Assembly: GCF_000174435.1 (NCBI RefSeq) | Contig: NZ_ACJN02000002.1 | Span: 715,490-779,489 of the forward strand | Length of the DNA: 64,000 nt | Reading direction: 5' to 3' | DNA from: Desulfonatronospira thiodismutans ASO3-1 | GTDB taxonomy: Bacteria; Desulfobacterota; Desulfovibrionia; Desulfovibrionales; Desulfonatronovibrionaceae | Shown: in pieces, positions 35,319-43,412 of the stretch | Position numbering within the stretch: position 1 is the first letter of the stretch | Layout of the letters: each line of letters begins with the position of its first letter | The notes under the pieces: model-generated | The model's database searches: none | Told to the model about the DNA's origin: nothing | The model's input: the letters and a program-made list of their open reading frames with translations, nothing else | Position numbers and translations under genes: made by a program

Positions 35319-36125
35319 ATGATTGGAGCCATTGCCGGAGATATTGTCGGATCGGTTTACGAGTGGGACAACATCAAGACCAAGGATTTTGATCTGTTCA
35401 GCTCGCGCAGCTTCTTTACTGACGATACCGTCCTGACCGTGGCCCTTGTAGATTCCATCCTGACTGGAAGGCCCTATGATGAAAACATGAGGCGATTCTA
35501 CAAATGGTATCCAGGAGTAGGCTACGGGGGAAGCTTTCATAAGTGGGCGAAAAATCCAGGGCTTGGCCCTTACAACAGCTGGGGAAACGGGGCGGCCATG
35601 CGCATCAGCCCGGTGGGGTTCGCTTATGATGACCTGGATACTGTGCTTAAAAAGGCGCGAGAATATACGGAAGTCACTCACAATCACCCGGAAGGGATCA
35701 AGGGTGGCCAGGCAACAGCAGCGGCAATATTTCTGGACAGGCAGGGCAAAACCAGGGATGAGATAAAGACGTACATAGAAAATGAGTTTGGTTACGACCT
35801 GAATCGGCATGTGGATGAAATCCGCACCACCTACCAGTTCGATGTGTCGTCACAGGGAACCGTTCCCCAGGCTGTGCGGGCTTTTATTGACTCCAGCGGT
35901 TTTGAGGACGCCCTGCGTACAGCTGTATCCCTTGGAGGGGACAGCGATACCCTGGCCTGCATAACAGGAGGGATTGCCCAGGCCTTCTACAAAGGGGTGC
36001 CTGAAGATATTCAGGTTCGGGTATACAGGATTCTGGATGATCGACTAAGAGACATAACGGAAAAGTTTATGCAGCGTTATTGCAGCCAAAAACCGCCACA
36101 AAACCAGGCGGATTCTAAGAGATGA
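35319..36125 (+). CDS. ADP-ribosylglycohydrolase (DraG-like)
   Basis: A 268-residue hydrolase from ATG 35319 with AAGGAGAGGG upstream. It carries the DraG-family metal sites: GDIVGSVYE near residue 7, FTDDTVLT near 32, SWGNGAAMRISPVG near 88-101 and SLGGDSDTLACI near 208-219. These aspartates coordinate the two Mg ions that remove ADP-ribose from proteins or nucleic acids. Length matches the family. It is paired with an upstream XRE regulator. A truncated paralogue lies at 40341. A role in reversing toxin or phage ADP-ribosylation is possible but inferred. Confidence 0.9.
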   Translation: MIGAIAGDIVGSVYEWDNIKTKDFDLFSSRSFFTDDTVLTVALVDSILTGRPYDENMRRFYKWYPGVGYGGSFHKWAKNPGLGPYNSWGNGAAMRISPVGFAYDDLDTVLKKAREYTEVTHNHPEGIKGGQATAAAIFLDRQGKTRDEIKTYIENEFGYDLNRHVDEIRTTYQFDVSSQGTVPQAVRAFIDSSGFEDALRTAVSLGGDSDTLACITGGIAQAFYKGVPEDIQVRVYRILDDRLRDITEKFMQRYCSQKPPQNQADSKR

Positions 36126-36345
36126 GCATTCAAATCCACTTTCTTGCCGGCCTGGCACTGCCCGGATTTTTTTCTTTAAACACAATAATTTTCTGCCTTA
36201 AAAATGCGCCGAAGCGGGCAACCTCCCCGGCCTGTTTTCCTTGATAGATTGCATAAAATATGGCATGAAATACTCAGTTTTTCATGTCATCCCGGCACTT
36301 TTAACCTGCCTTGCCTCCAAGCTTTTAACTTTTGAGAGCTTTACC
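36126..36345. other. Intergenic region after the DraG-like gene
   Basis: No gene seen. The in-frame start at 36241 of the next fragment has no ribosome binding site. Confidence 0.3.
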
Positions 36346-36534
36346 ATGAAAAAACAGTCCAGATCCCTTGCCCTGGCCTCCAAAGTCATATTTGCGGCTT
36401 TTGAAATCCTCAAGAAAAATAGTGGTGAACTCAACGGTCGTGAAGTCATTAATCAGGTTGAGCAGCGTGTTGATCTGGATGAATGGGCCAGGTCCAAATA
36501 CGATAAATCAGGCTTGATAACCATAGCCGGATGA
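36346..36534 (+). pseudogene. N-terminal fragment of a restriction-endonuclease-like protein (Mrr_N type)
   Basis: From ATG 36346 the 62-residue frame has VIFAAFEILKKNSGELNGREVINQVEQRV (landmarks AFEILKKN and VINQVEQRV), then DEWARSKYDKSGLI. This is the winged-helix start of Mrr-like restriction proteins, which normally continues to a PD-(D/E)xK nuclease domain of 200 or more residues. Here the frame ends at once. The nuclease domain is absent, so it is a remnant. Family assignment is by motif memory only. Confidence 0.42.
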
Positions 36535-36681
36535 ATTTGATTGTAGCAATATCTGGGTTCAAAACAAACAGCCATGGTTTAGTACGGGTGCAGTTTCTGG
36601 CTCCAGCAGGACTGTCCCCAACCTGGTTGCCTACAAAGCGCGATGCTCGCGAATGTCTGCAGTTTGCACATAGGAGGGGGT

Positions 36682-37104
36682 ATGCAAAGAAGAGGTTTCA
36701 TCAGCATGCTTGGTGCTTATTTTGGGGCACTGGTGTTTGGGGGGAAACTTCCAGAGGCAAAGGCCAGGGTTATTCCCAAGCCTGTATCCCTGTTCCAGTG
36801 CCATGTGGCAGGATTTCCGTACTATCAGGGTCCGAAAATCTTTTCAGATCTTCAATCTGGCCAAAAATTAAAATTATTACGCGAGCCTAATAACCCTTAC
36901 GACAGCAAAGCCATTGCCGTATTCACCTCAAACGGCCACAAGCTGGGCTATGTACCCAGGACTCACAACCCGCTTCCTGCAGATCTCATGGATAATGGAC
37001 ACAAGCTCACAGCCAGCCTGAGTTCAGTTTCTCCGGATATGGGGGAGTATAGCTGTCTGGAGATGGGGGTTTTTGTGGTTAGTGGTGGCTGGCAGGTCTT
37101 GTGA
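36682..37104 (+). CDS. HIRAN-domain protein with twin-arginine-like leader
   Basis: ATG 36682 is preceded by ATAGGAGGGGGT; the product is 140 residues. Residues about 45-135 are a HIRAN domain (KLLREPNNPYDSKAIAV, then KLGYVPRTHNPLPADLMD), a fold that binds DNA 3' ends in HLTF and Rad5 and is found alone in many bacteria. Unusually, it begins MQRRGFISMLGAYFGALVF, an RR pair followed by a hydrophobic stretch and AKA, which looks like a Tat export or membrane signal. Standalone HIRAN proteins with such leaders exist, but their role is unknown. Confidence 0.8.
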   Translation: MQRRGFISMLGAYFGALVFGGKLPEAKARVIPKPVSLFQCHVAGFPYYQGPKIFSDLQSGQKLKLLREPNNPYDSKAIAVFTSNGHKLGYVPRTHNPLPADLMDNGHKLTASLSSVSPDMGEYSCLEMGVFVVSGGWQVL

Positions 37105-37679
37105 TTTTTTGGGATTGATTGTTAAATTTTGTTGCGGGGTTGGCAGGATAATGTAATTGCGAAACAGCTTGTTTCGCAAATTGGAAAAAAACCAGCAGTC
37201 CCTTGACCCATGTATAATTGCGAAGCAGCTTGCTACGCAAATACCTTAGTAGCACAATGTTGTAATTGTATCAAAGAACAAGAATCAGTGAGAAGATCTG
37301 TTTTATTTGCAAAAAACGTAACTTCTCAAAAACTCCGGGCATTATTCCTGGATTCCGGCTTCCTCCGGTATGACATCACAATGCAACGACCTGTTTTCAT
37401 TCGTCATTCCGGCGAAAGCCGGAATCCAGGTTTTCATGCGTGTAAGTTACTCGCAGGTTTGGCTGTGTCCGGCACACACTTGTAAAAGGTGTTTAGGTTT
37501 CCTTTACGGGGTCGGACCGAGTCAAGGCATTGATTTAACATAGAAAAAGCCTTGATTGTGATTGTTTTTCAGCCTTAGAACGCCTGTTTTGCCATCAAAA
37601 AGGCAGCTCTAAGGTTTGAGGTTTCTATAAATATCAGCCCAAGGAGTGCCAACCACTGCTAAATTGGATTGGTGTATTT
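37105..37679. other. Intergenic region with REP-like hairpins and a RAYT-type solo end
   Basis: ATTCCGGC/GCCGGAAT hairpin at 37406-37425, a related GATTCCGGC run at about 37351, and two similar GCGAA-CAGCTTG-CGCAAAT stretches at 37158 and 37212. At 37508-37614 an element starts GGGGTCGGACC and ends in a CCTTAGA/TCTAAGG hairpin, like the left end of the RAYT elements at 40963 and 53076. No gene. Confidence 0.55.
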
Positions 37680-37871
37680 ATGAAGTCAAGATTGCTTAAG
37701 CATCTCTACTTCATTGCAGAAACCAAAGGCAGCATTAATTCTTTGGAGCTTAGAAAAATCGAGGAAGCCAAAATTCACTGCGCCAGAAAACATTTTGAAA
37801 AAATCAGCAACAGCACAGTTCAATATGGAGTGATTGACAGCTATGAAAAGCTGCTGGATGTGGTGAGGTAG
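37680..37871 (+). pseudogene. C-terminal fragment of a restriction/helicase subunit
   Basis: A 63-codon frame ending RKIEEAKIHCARKHFEKISN then VQYGVIDSYEKLLDVVR. This is the familiar end of Res-type subunits of type III-like restriction enzymes. The upstream helicase and nuclease domains are missing and replaced by the RAYT-like end at 37508-37614. It lies 34 bases before the DUF262 gene on the same strand. Confidence 0.45.
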
Positions 37872-37905
37872 TGTCAAAAAATAACCAATCAAGAAAGAGG
37901 AAAAT

Positions 37906-39708
37906 ATGACTGCCATTACAAACACATTCAGCACAGACCAGCCATTTCTATCAGAGCTGTTATCAGCAGCAAGTAGTGGTTCAATTCAGCTACCTGACTT
38001 TCAACGAGGCTGGGTATGGGATGACAATCGTATTAAAGCGATTATCGCCAGCGTTTCACTGGGCTATCCAGTGGGTGCTTTGATGTGCATGGAAACTGGC
38101 GGCGAAGGGGTTCGCTTCAGCCCCAGGCCTTTTGAAGGTGTATCGATCAGCAATACATCACCTTCTGAGCTGATGCTGGATGGTCAGCAAAGGATCACAT
38201 CCCTGTTTCTTTCTTTAAAGAGCCAGTTTCCTGTTTTGACCACCAATGAGAAAAAGCAAGAAATTAAGCGATATTATTATCTTGATATAAAGAAGTGCTT
38301 TGATCCCGATATAGACAGGTTTGACGCAATTGTTTCAGTTCCCGAGGAAAAGGTTGTAACAAGCGATTTTGGAAGAAAAGTTGACTTGGATCTTAGCTCA
38401 ACAGACAAGGAAATTGAAAATGAGATATTTCCCTTAAACATTATATTTGATGGTAACAAGTCAGATGAATGGCAGATGCGCTTCCAGGAGTATTATGATT
38501 TTGATAAAGAAAAGATTAAATTCCTCTTTAGATTTAAGAGCGAAGTAATTACTCCTTTCCAGAAATTCAAGATACCAGTAATCAAACTTTTAAAAGATAC
38601 ACCTAAAGAAGCGGTTTGCCAGGTATTTGAGAATGTTAATACTGGTGGCGTTTCTTTGACTGTTTTTGAGTTGCTTACAGCTACTTTTGCAGCTGATGAC
38701 TTTCGTTTGCGCCAAGACTGGGACAAGAGAAGGGCAGTGTTTGACTCAACTGATCCGGTACTCAAGCATCTGGATGAAAAGGATTTCTTAACTGCTGTCA
38801 CTCTGCTTTCTTCATATAACAAGCATATTTCTAAAGGCTCATCCATCAGCTGCAAAAGAAAAGATATTCTCAATCTTACACTTTCTGATTACTGTTCTTG
38901 CGCTGATGATCTTCAACAGGGCATGATCAGAGCTGCAAAATTTCTGCATACCCAAAAGATTTTCGATACCAAAAATCTACCCTACCAGACACAGTTAATT
39001 CCTCTTTCAGTTATTTGCTCGATACTGGGCAATGGCTTTGAAAATTCTGCCGCAAGAAATAAGCTCTCACAATGGTTCTGGTGTGGGGTTCTAGGAGAAC
39101 TGTACGGCGGAGCCAATGAGACAAGGTATGCTTTGGATGTGCAGAACGTTCCGGCATGGATTAATGGGGGGAGTGAACCTGTTACAGTAAGGGATGCTGG
39201 GTTTTATCCCACAAGGCTTTTGTCTTTGCAGACTCGCAATAGTGCAGCATACAAAGGAATTATGGCTTTGCTGATGAAGGCAGGCAGCATTGATCTGATA
39301 AACGGCGATCCTATTGAAACAACCACATATTTTGACCAGGCTGTAGATATTCACCATATTTTTCCAAGATCTTATTGCATCAAACAACAATATGAAAGAA
39401 GATTCTGGAACAGCATCATTAACAAAGCACCGCTAACATCAAGAACCAACAGAATTGTTGGCGGCAAGGCTCCGTCAAGTTATATGGCAAGCATTGTCAA
39501 GAACCACGGTATCTCAAGCCATAATCTTCACAATCATATTGAAACTCACTTGATAAACCCTGCTTTGCTGGAGGTTGATGATTTTACAGGATTTATCTCA
39601 GACAGAGCAAAGAAACTTCTTGATCTGATCCAGGCTGCTATTGGCAAGTCAGTAACCGGCAGAGATTCTCAGGAAGTCGTTCAGGAGTTTGGTGGGCATT
39701 TGCAATAA
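37906..39708 (+). CDS. GmrSD-like DUF262 / HNH (DUF1524-type) protein
   Basis: A 600-residue protein with AAGAGGAAAAT before ATG 37906. The N-terminal DUF262 (ParB/Srx-like NTPase) domain shows LPDFQRGWVWDDNRIKAII near 29-47 and the hallmark DGQQRITSLF near 89-98. A central helical region has VFENVNTGGVSLTVFELLTA (near 241-260). At the C-terminus, VDIHHIFPRSYC near 482-493 followed by NKAPLTSRTNRIVGGKAPSSY is the His-Me finger (HNH) site. GmrSD enzymes cut modified, such as glucosylated, phage DNA in a nucleotide-dependent way. Both ends of the gene are flanked by RAYT-type GGTCGGACC ends. Confidence 0.85.
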   Translation: MTAITNTFSTDQPFLSELLSAASSGSIQLPDFQRGWVWDDNRIKAIIASVSLGYPVGALMCMETGGEGVRFSPRPFEGVSISNTSPSELMLDGQQRITSLFLSLKSQFPVLTTNEKKQEIKRYYYLDIKKCFDPDIDRFDAIVSVPEEKVVTSDFGRKVDLDLSSTDKEIENEIFPLNIIFDGNKSDEWQMRFQEYYDFDKEKIKFLFRFKSEVITPFQKFKIPVIKLLKDTPKEAVCQVFENVNTGGVSLTVFELLTATFAADDFRLRQDWDKRRAVFDSTDPVLKHLDEKDFLTAVTLLSSYNKHISKGSSISCKRKDILNLTLSDYCSCADDLQQGMIRAAKFLHTQKIFDTKNLPYQTQLIPLSVICSILGNGFENSAARNKLSQWFWCGVLGELYGGANETRYALDVQNVPAWINGGSEPVTVRDAGFYPTRLLSLQTRNSAAYKGIMALLMKAGSIDLINGDPIETTTYFDQAVDIHHIFPRSYCIKQQYERRFWNSIINKAPLTSRTNRIVGGKAPSSYMASIVKNHGISSHNLHNHIETHLINPALLEVDDFTGFISDRAKKLLDLIQAAIGKSVTGRDSQEVVQEFGGHLQ

Positions 39709-39978
39709 TTGATTTGATGGTTTGTTCAGGTCGGACCCGGCCAATATATTGAAAATATTTGATAAGAGCTCGTTCTTAGCTTGATTGTGAGTCTTAGAAC
39801 CGCCATTTTGAAGTGGAAAAAGTAGTTCCAAAGTTCTATTCTCCGAGGCGACAACTATCCTGACACATGGGAAAATAAGGAAACTCTCACATTTTAAGCC
39901 CAGTTTTTTTCAGGTATCCTTCAAGAGAAAGACTATTATGCAATCAAAATCTTGTCTTGAAAATTAATCGAGGTTCAT
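39709..39978. other. Intergenic region with second RAYT-type solo end
   Basis: GGTCGGACC at 39729-39737 and a CTTAGAAC/GTTCCAAAG hairpin at about 39793-39832 copy the left end of the RAYT elements, without any transposase gene. Confidence 0.5.
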
Positions 39979-40191
39979 ATGGTTACAAAAGAAATAAAAG
40001 AAAAAATACTGGCACTCAATGAAGTTGAGCGAGTGCGTTTAGCCGAGTTCATCTTTGACAGCCTGGACAAGCCCGATCCCGAAGTAGAACAAAAATTGAT
40101 TGAAGAGTCGGAGCGGCGTTATCAAGCCTATAAAGAAGGTAGGATACATCCTGTAAGTATGAACGAAATCAGGCAAAGATATAAAAAATGA
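39979..40191 (+). CDS. Addiction-module antitoxin (TIGR02574-like)
   Basis: A 70-residue acidic helical protein (KEKILALNEVERVRLAEFIF, DSLDKPDPEVEQKLIEESERR), closely following the pattern of the small antitoxins paired with ParE/RelE-type toxins. ATCGAGG precedes the ATG at 39979. Its TGA overlaps the ATG of the toxin remnant (ATGA at 40188). With the toxin truncated, it may persist as an orphan antitoxin. Confidence 0.75.
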   Translation: MVTKEIKEKILALNEVERVRLAEFIFDSLDKPDPEVEQKLIEESERRYQAYKEGRIHPVSMNEIRQRYKK

Positions 40192-40271
40192 ACGTTCATC
40201 TTTTACCGCCGGCTGATATGGAGCTTGATGATGCTATTAATTACTACACAGGGCAAAAAAATCGCTTATAA
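40188..40271 (+). pseudogene. ParE/RelE-like toxin, N-terminal fragment
   Basis: Coupled by ATGA to the antitoxin. The 27-residue product (starting MNVHLLPPADMELDDAINYY) is the typical first strand and helix of a RelE/ParE toxin, then stops. The catalytic part is gone; downstream DNA shows no continuation. Confidence 0.6.
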
Positions 40272-40340
40272 ATCCAAAGAGTGAGGCTGTAGCCTGGCTC
40301 AGATACACGTAATAATATATATTGGATCTCCTGATTAATC

Positions 40341-40703
40341 ATGACCACACAAGACAGATTCCGGGGCTGCCTTGCAGGCCTGGCTGCCGGTGATGCCGTG
40401 GGCACCACTGTAGAGTTCATGCCCAGGGGCGGTTTTGAACCACTCAGAGATATGGTCGGGGGAGGACCGTTTAATCTGCGTCCGGGCCAGTGGACTGATG
40501 ATACCTCCATGGCCCTGTGCCTGGCAGAGAGCCTGAAAAAGAAACTTGAGTTGATACTCGAGGGAGAAAATCCATACGATATATTTGTCCGTTGGAAACC
40601 CCTTGAAAAACAGCCCATAGGCTGGAACCCGGACCTCAACGATGGTGTCCGTCTGAACATCCGCCCCTTCATGACCATAGGCGACGTTAGTGACTTATCG
40701 TAG
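40341..40703 (+). pseudogene. DraG-like ADP-ribosylglycohydrolase, truncated
   Basis: The frame opens with [21 protein letters not shown] and has [16 protein letters not shown], the first two metal-site motifs of DraG-family enzymes, but ends after 120 residues. The SLGGDSDT site and second half present in the intact gene at 35319 are missing. The N-terminus is not close to that gene, so it is an independent family member rather than a recent duplicate. Confidence 0.75.
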
Positions 40704-40735
40704 AAACCCTGTCACAAAAAACAAGAAATTTAGAC

Positions 40736-40843
40736 AGGATTAACAGGATTGACACGTTCCGCAGGATAACTTTTTGGCCTGGCTTCCGGCCAGGACAAAA
40801 TAATTTTTCTCTTAATCAATCTCTTAATCCTGTTAATCCTGTC
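40736..40843. repeat. Perfect 18-bp inverted repeat
   Basis: GACAGGATTAACAGGATT at 40736-40753 is exactly inverted as AATCCTGTTAATCCTGTC at 40826-40843. Each arm itself is a tandem of GGATTAACA-like units. It is a dispersed-repeat type, not a terminator. Confidence 0.8.
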
Positions 40844-41072
40844 AAAAAAGCTCTTTTCTTTATTGGGTTGCGGGGCAGGCCCGCTTTAGCAAAAAGGGGG
40901 CAGGCATTCTCCGGGACAAGCCCAATATTCACTGGAAAAAAGACCGGAATCAGGAAGATTTGGGGTCGGACCTAATCAAGTTATTGAGTTGATTGTATAA
41001 ATATCCTCTATATAGTCTAAAATTGGCCTTAGAACGGCCATTTCGATGCTCAAAAACCAGTTGTAAGCAAAT

Positions 41073-41949
41073 ATGCCCAGAGCCAACAGATATTTTTTGC
41101 CTGATCATGTATGGCATATTACCCATAGATGCCATAAAAAGGAATTCTTGCTTAAATTCGCCAAGGACCGTAGCACATGGGTAAAATGGTTGTTTGAAGC
41201 CAAAAAAAGGTATGGGCTACAGGTATTGAACTATACGGTTACCTCGAATCCCAGTTAAATGCGCTGCGCTGTCCTTCGGCCCCAGTAAAGCAAAAGAAAG
41301 CTTCACGGGGTAAAAATTTAACGGGACAGGTCATATTCACTTGCCGGTACACGGTCATGAAGACAAAGATGCTATACCCAGATCGCTACAATTGATAGCT
41401 GGCAGGACAGGCCAGGAATACAATCAAAGGAAGAAGCGTAAGGGGGCTTTCTGGGAAGACAGGTATCACGCTACAACAGTGGATGTTGATGAACACCTTG
41501 TTCGATGTCTGGTCTATATAGACTTGAATATTGTCAGGTCCAGAGTGGTTAAGCATCCCAATGAGTGGAGTCACGGGGGATACCCTGAAATAGTCGAGCC
41601 ACAACAAAGATACCGGATTATCAATAGGGATCTCTTGCAAAAACTTCTGGATATCGATGATGGTTTATCAGGGATTTACTCTGGGTGGGTTCAGACAGCA
41701 TTGGATGAGAGAACTCCAAGGCAAGCCGACTGGACTGAAGGTGTTGCAGTGGGCTGCAAAGATTTTGTCGAAAAGGTCAAGGAAATGCTTGGCAGCAGAG
41801 CTTGCGGCCGCAGGGTCCATGAAGTAGGCAAGTCAGGGATGTACGCACTGAAAGAACCTGTATTGGCTTACAATGATGTTTTTGAGGGTAAAATGGGGCT
41901 TCTAAGCTCCGAAAATAGGCTGTTTTGGGATATTTATCCTGATATTTAA
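41073..41949 (+). pseudogene. REP-associated tyrosine transposase, split by insertion
   Basis: The first part (41073-41251) encodes MPRANRYFLPDHVWHITHRC and continues to YTVTSN, the classic RAYT N-terminus. The frame is then broken by 80 inserted bases; it resumes with HIH at 41332-41340 (the metal-binding HUH motif), followed by LPVHGHEDKD, the FWEDRYHATTVD segment and YIDLNIVRSRVV, where the catalytic tyrosine is expected in the CLVYIDLN helix. It continues to 41949. RAYTs are HUH endonucleases that move REP palindromes. This gene can no longer make a whole enzyme unless the insertion is bypassed. Confidence 0.82.
41252..41331. repeat. 80-bp palindromic insertion inside the RAYT gene
   Basis: Sequence between codons TSN and HIH. 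It has short inverted ends (CCCAGTTAAAT and ATTTAACGGGA) and an inner imperfect hairpin (CCCCAGTAAAGC against AAGCTTCACGGGG). It looks like a REP/MITE-type unit. The same insertion is at 53365-53444. Confidence 0.75.
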
Positions 41950-41976
41950 GGATGATGGTTAGGTCCGACCCTAAAG

Positions 41977-42519
41977 ACCGAAGCCAGCGTCACAAGTTCA
42001 ACTGATGATAATTCTTTTACACTTGATGGCATTACTGTTGAAATGGATGAAGATGATACTTTTAATGCTAAGCTTGATGAGGAGACGGGCAAGTTTGACT
42101 TGAGTCTTGATTCTGAACAGGGGAAAATCGAAGCTACATACCCAAACGTCGGCTGCGTTGAAGTCTACCCGGGCTCAAGGTTTGAATACGTTGGCTCTGA
42201 CTTCGATAACCTCGCGCTTTTTGTGCCAACTTTTGGTGGGGTTTATGAGCTTTGCATTAGGACGCTTCCTGAAGAAAACTACACGAGCGATTGCAGCCGG
42301 TGCGGTGTGAAGGATTTTGTCAATAAAACAGCTGAGTTTAACGGAATCTATCAGTATGAAAAGCCTTCTGTGTTTGAGGATGATATATTTAGAAATATGA
42401 TTGATGCTTCTGGAAATTATTCAATGGAAGCTGACAATCACAAGTTCAACAATACCTACATTTTCCGCCGCAGCCACGGAGATGCAGCCCTGGAGCACAA
42501 GGCTCCAGTACGATTATGA
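41977..42519 (+). pseudogene. Array protein A0, 5'-truncated by RAYT copy 1
   Basis: Homology to the A proteins starts exactly after the RAYT end at codon T of TEASVTSSTDD and continues to the usual stop at 42519. The signal peptide and N-terminal two fifths are lost. The cysteine block is the TLPEENYTSDCSRCGV variant. It ends with the shared FRRSHGDAALEHKAPVRL tail. Confidence 0.9.
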
Positions 42520-42657
42520 AATGACATTAAGCCAAAAACCAACTTCTTGAAATTTATCGACACTTTCAAGCAACAACAAAAGCGAAAACTTTAAATAATA
42601 CCATATTTATATCATTAAATATTTCCCTTAATAACGAAATAATAAAAGGTGGTTGTC

Positions 42658-43353
42658 ATGGAAAAACCTACAAAAAAATCAACAATTCCAGCTCTTGTGC
42701 TAGGCGGAATGCTAGCATATGGAACTATTGGAGACAAAGTAAATTCTGAATACCAAAACACTACACAAGAAAACGCACAAGTAGAAACAGCTCAAACTGA
42801 TTACAAAGCAAGTGCGCTGGAAAACCTAACCCAAGCCCTTGCACCAAACAAAGCTTTCGCACAAACTAACCAAAACTACCAACGCCCAGACGATGCAACA
42901 CTAAAGAAATGGATGAACGATTATTCCCTTCAACAAGTTTTGCAAGGAACTGAATATACTAAAGTTAATGACAATAATTATGAAAGAGAAGTAAAAAATG
43001 CAAACCAACCCGTTATGGTTTTATTCCACGCTGACCCACAGGACACTACAAACAGTGGCGGACAAACGGGCTTAGCAGCTTTAGCAAGGGTTTTAAATGA
43101 AAAATTCCCTGAGATTAAGTTTTGCACTTATCAGCATTCTGATGGTAAAACCATATTACGCCCAGCGTTTGAAAGACTACAACAAAACTATCCGCTTGAA
43201 TCAGCACCAGCACTGCTGTTTTACGAAGAGAAAGACTTTGGAAGTGGAACTGAAAAGGGACATGCATTTAATGGTGGCATAAAAAACTTTGACTTATTGA
43301 CTGACACAATAGAATCTTTTTATGAGCCAATTAAAAGAAATATGCTTGATTGA
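42658..43353 (+). CDS. Array protein B1: anchored thioredoxin-fold protein without CxxC
   Basis: ATG 42658 is chosen because AAAAGGTGG is 6 bases before; the in-frame GTG 42649 is inside that site. Of 231 residues, 1-30 are basic then hydrophobic (KKSTIPALVLGGMLAYGTIG), a signal or membrane anchor. Residues about 110-225 resemble a thioredoxin fold: strand VMVLFHAD, helix GLAALARVLNEKF, strand IKFCTYQ, then ESAPALLFYEE, where the proline fits the cis-Pro position. The place of the active-site CxxC is taken by DPQDTTNSGG, so redox activity is not expected. It precedes A1 by 59 bases. Its last 33 residues match those of B4. Likely exported and peripheral; function unknown. Confidence 0.65.
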   Translation: MEKPTKKSTIPALVLGGMLAYGTIGDKVNSEYQNTTQENAQVETAQTDYKASALENLTQALAPNKAFAQTNQNYQRPDDATLKKWMNDYSLQQVLQGTEYTKVNDNNYEREVKNANQPVMVLFHADPQDTTNSGGQTGLAALARVLNEKFPEIKFCTYQHSDGKTILRPAFERLQQNYPLESAPALLFYEEKDFGSGTEKGHAFNGGIKNFDLLTDTIESFYEPIKRNMLD

Positions 43354-43412
43354 AATAAGTAAAAACAAATAAAAGCAAAATTTAAATATATTCTTTTTTA
43401 TTATATTTATTC

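Larger units (their letters stand above)
40963..41971 (+). mobile_element. RAYT (REP-associated tyrosine transposase) element, copy 1
   Basis: Ends GGGTCGGACCTAA (40963-40975) and TTAGGTCCGACCC (41959-41971) are inverted repeats. A left-end hairpin around CCTTAGAACGGCC lies at 41022-41067. The element carries a Y1-type transposase gene split by an 80-bp insertion. Its right end abuts the middle of an A-type array gene. It is near-identical to 53076-54171, and the match extends left to 40952. Confidence 0.8.

Noticed and set aside
37680..39708. DUF262 gene plus upstream 63-codon gene as a two-gene restriction system
   Set aside because: The small frame is the tail of a different, helicase-type subunit and has no start signal of its own; it is a remnant.
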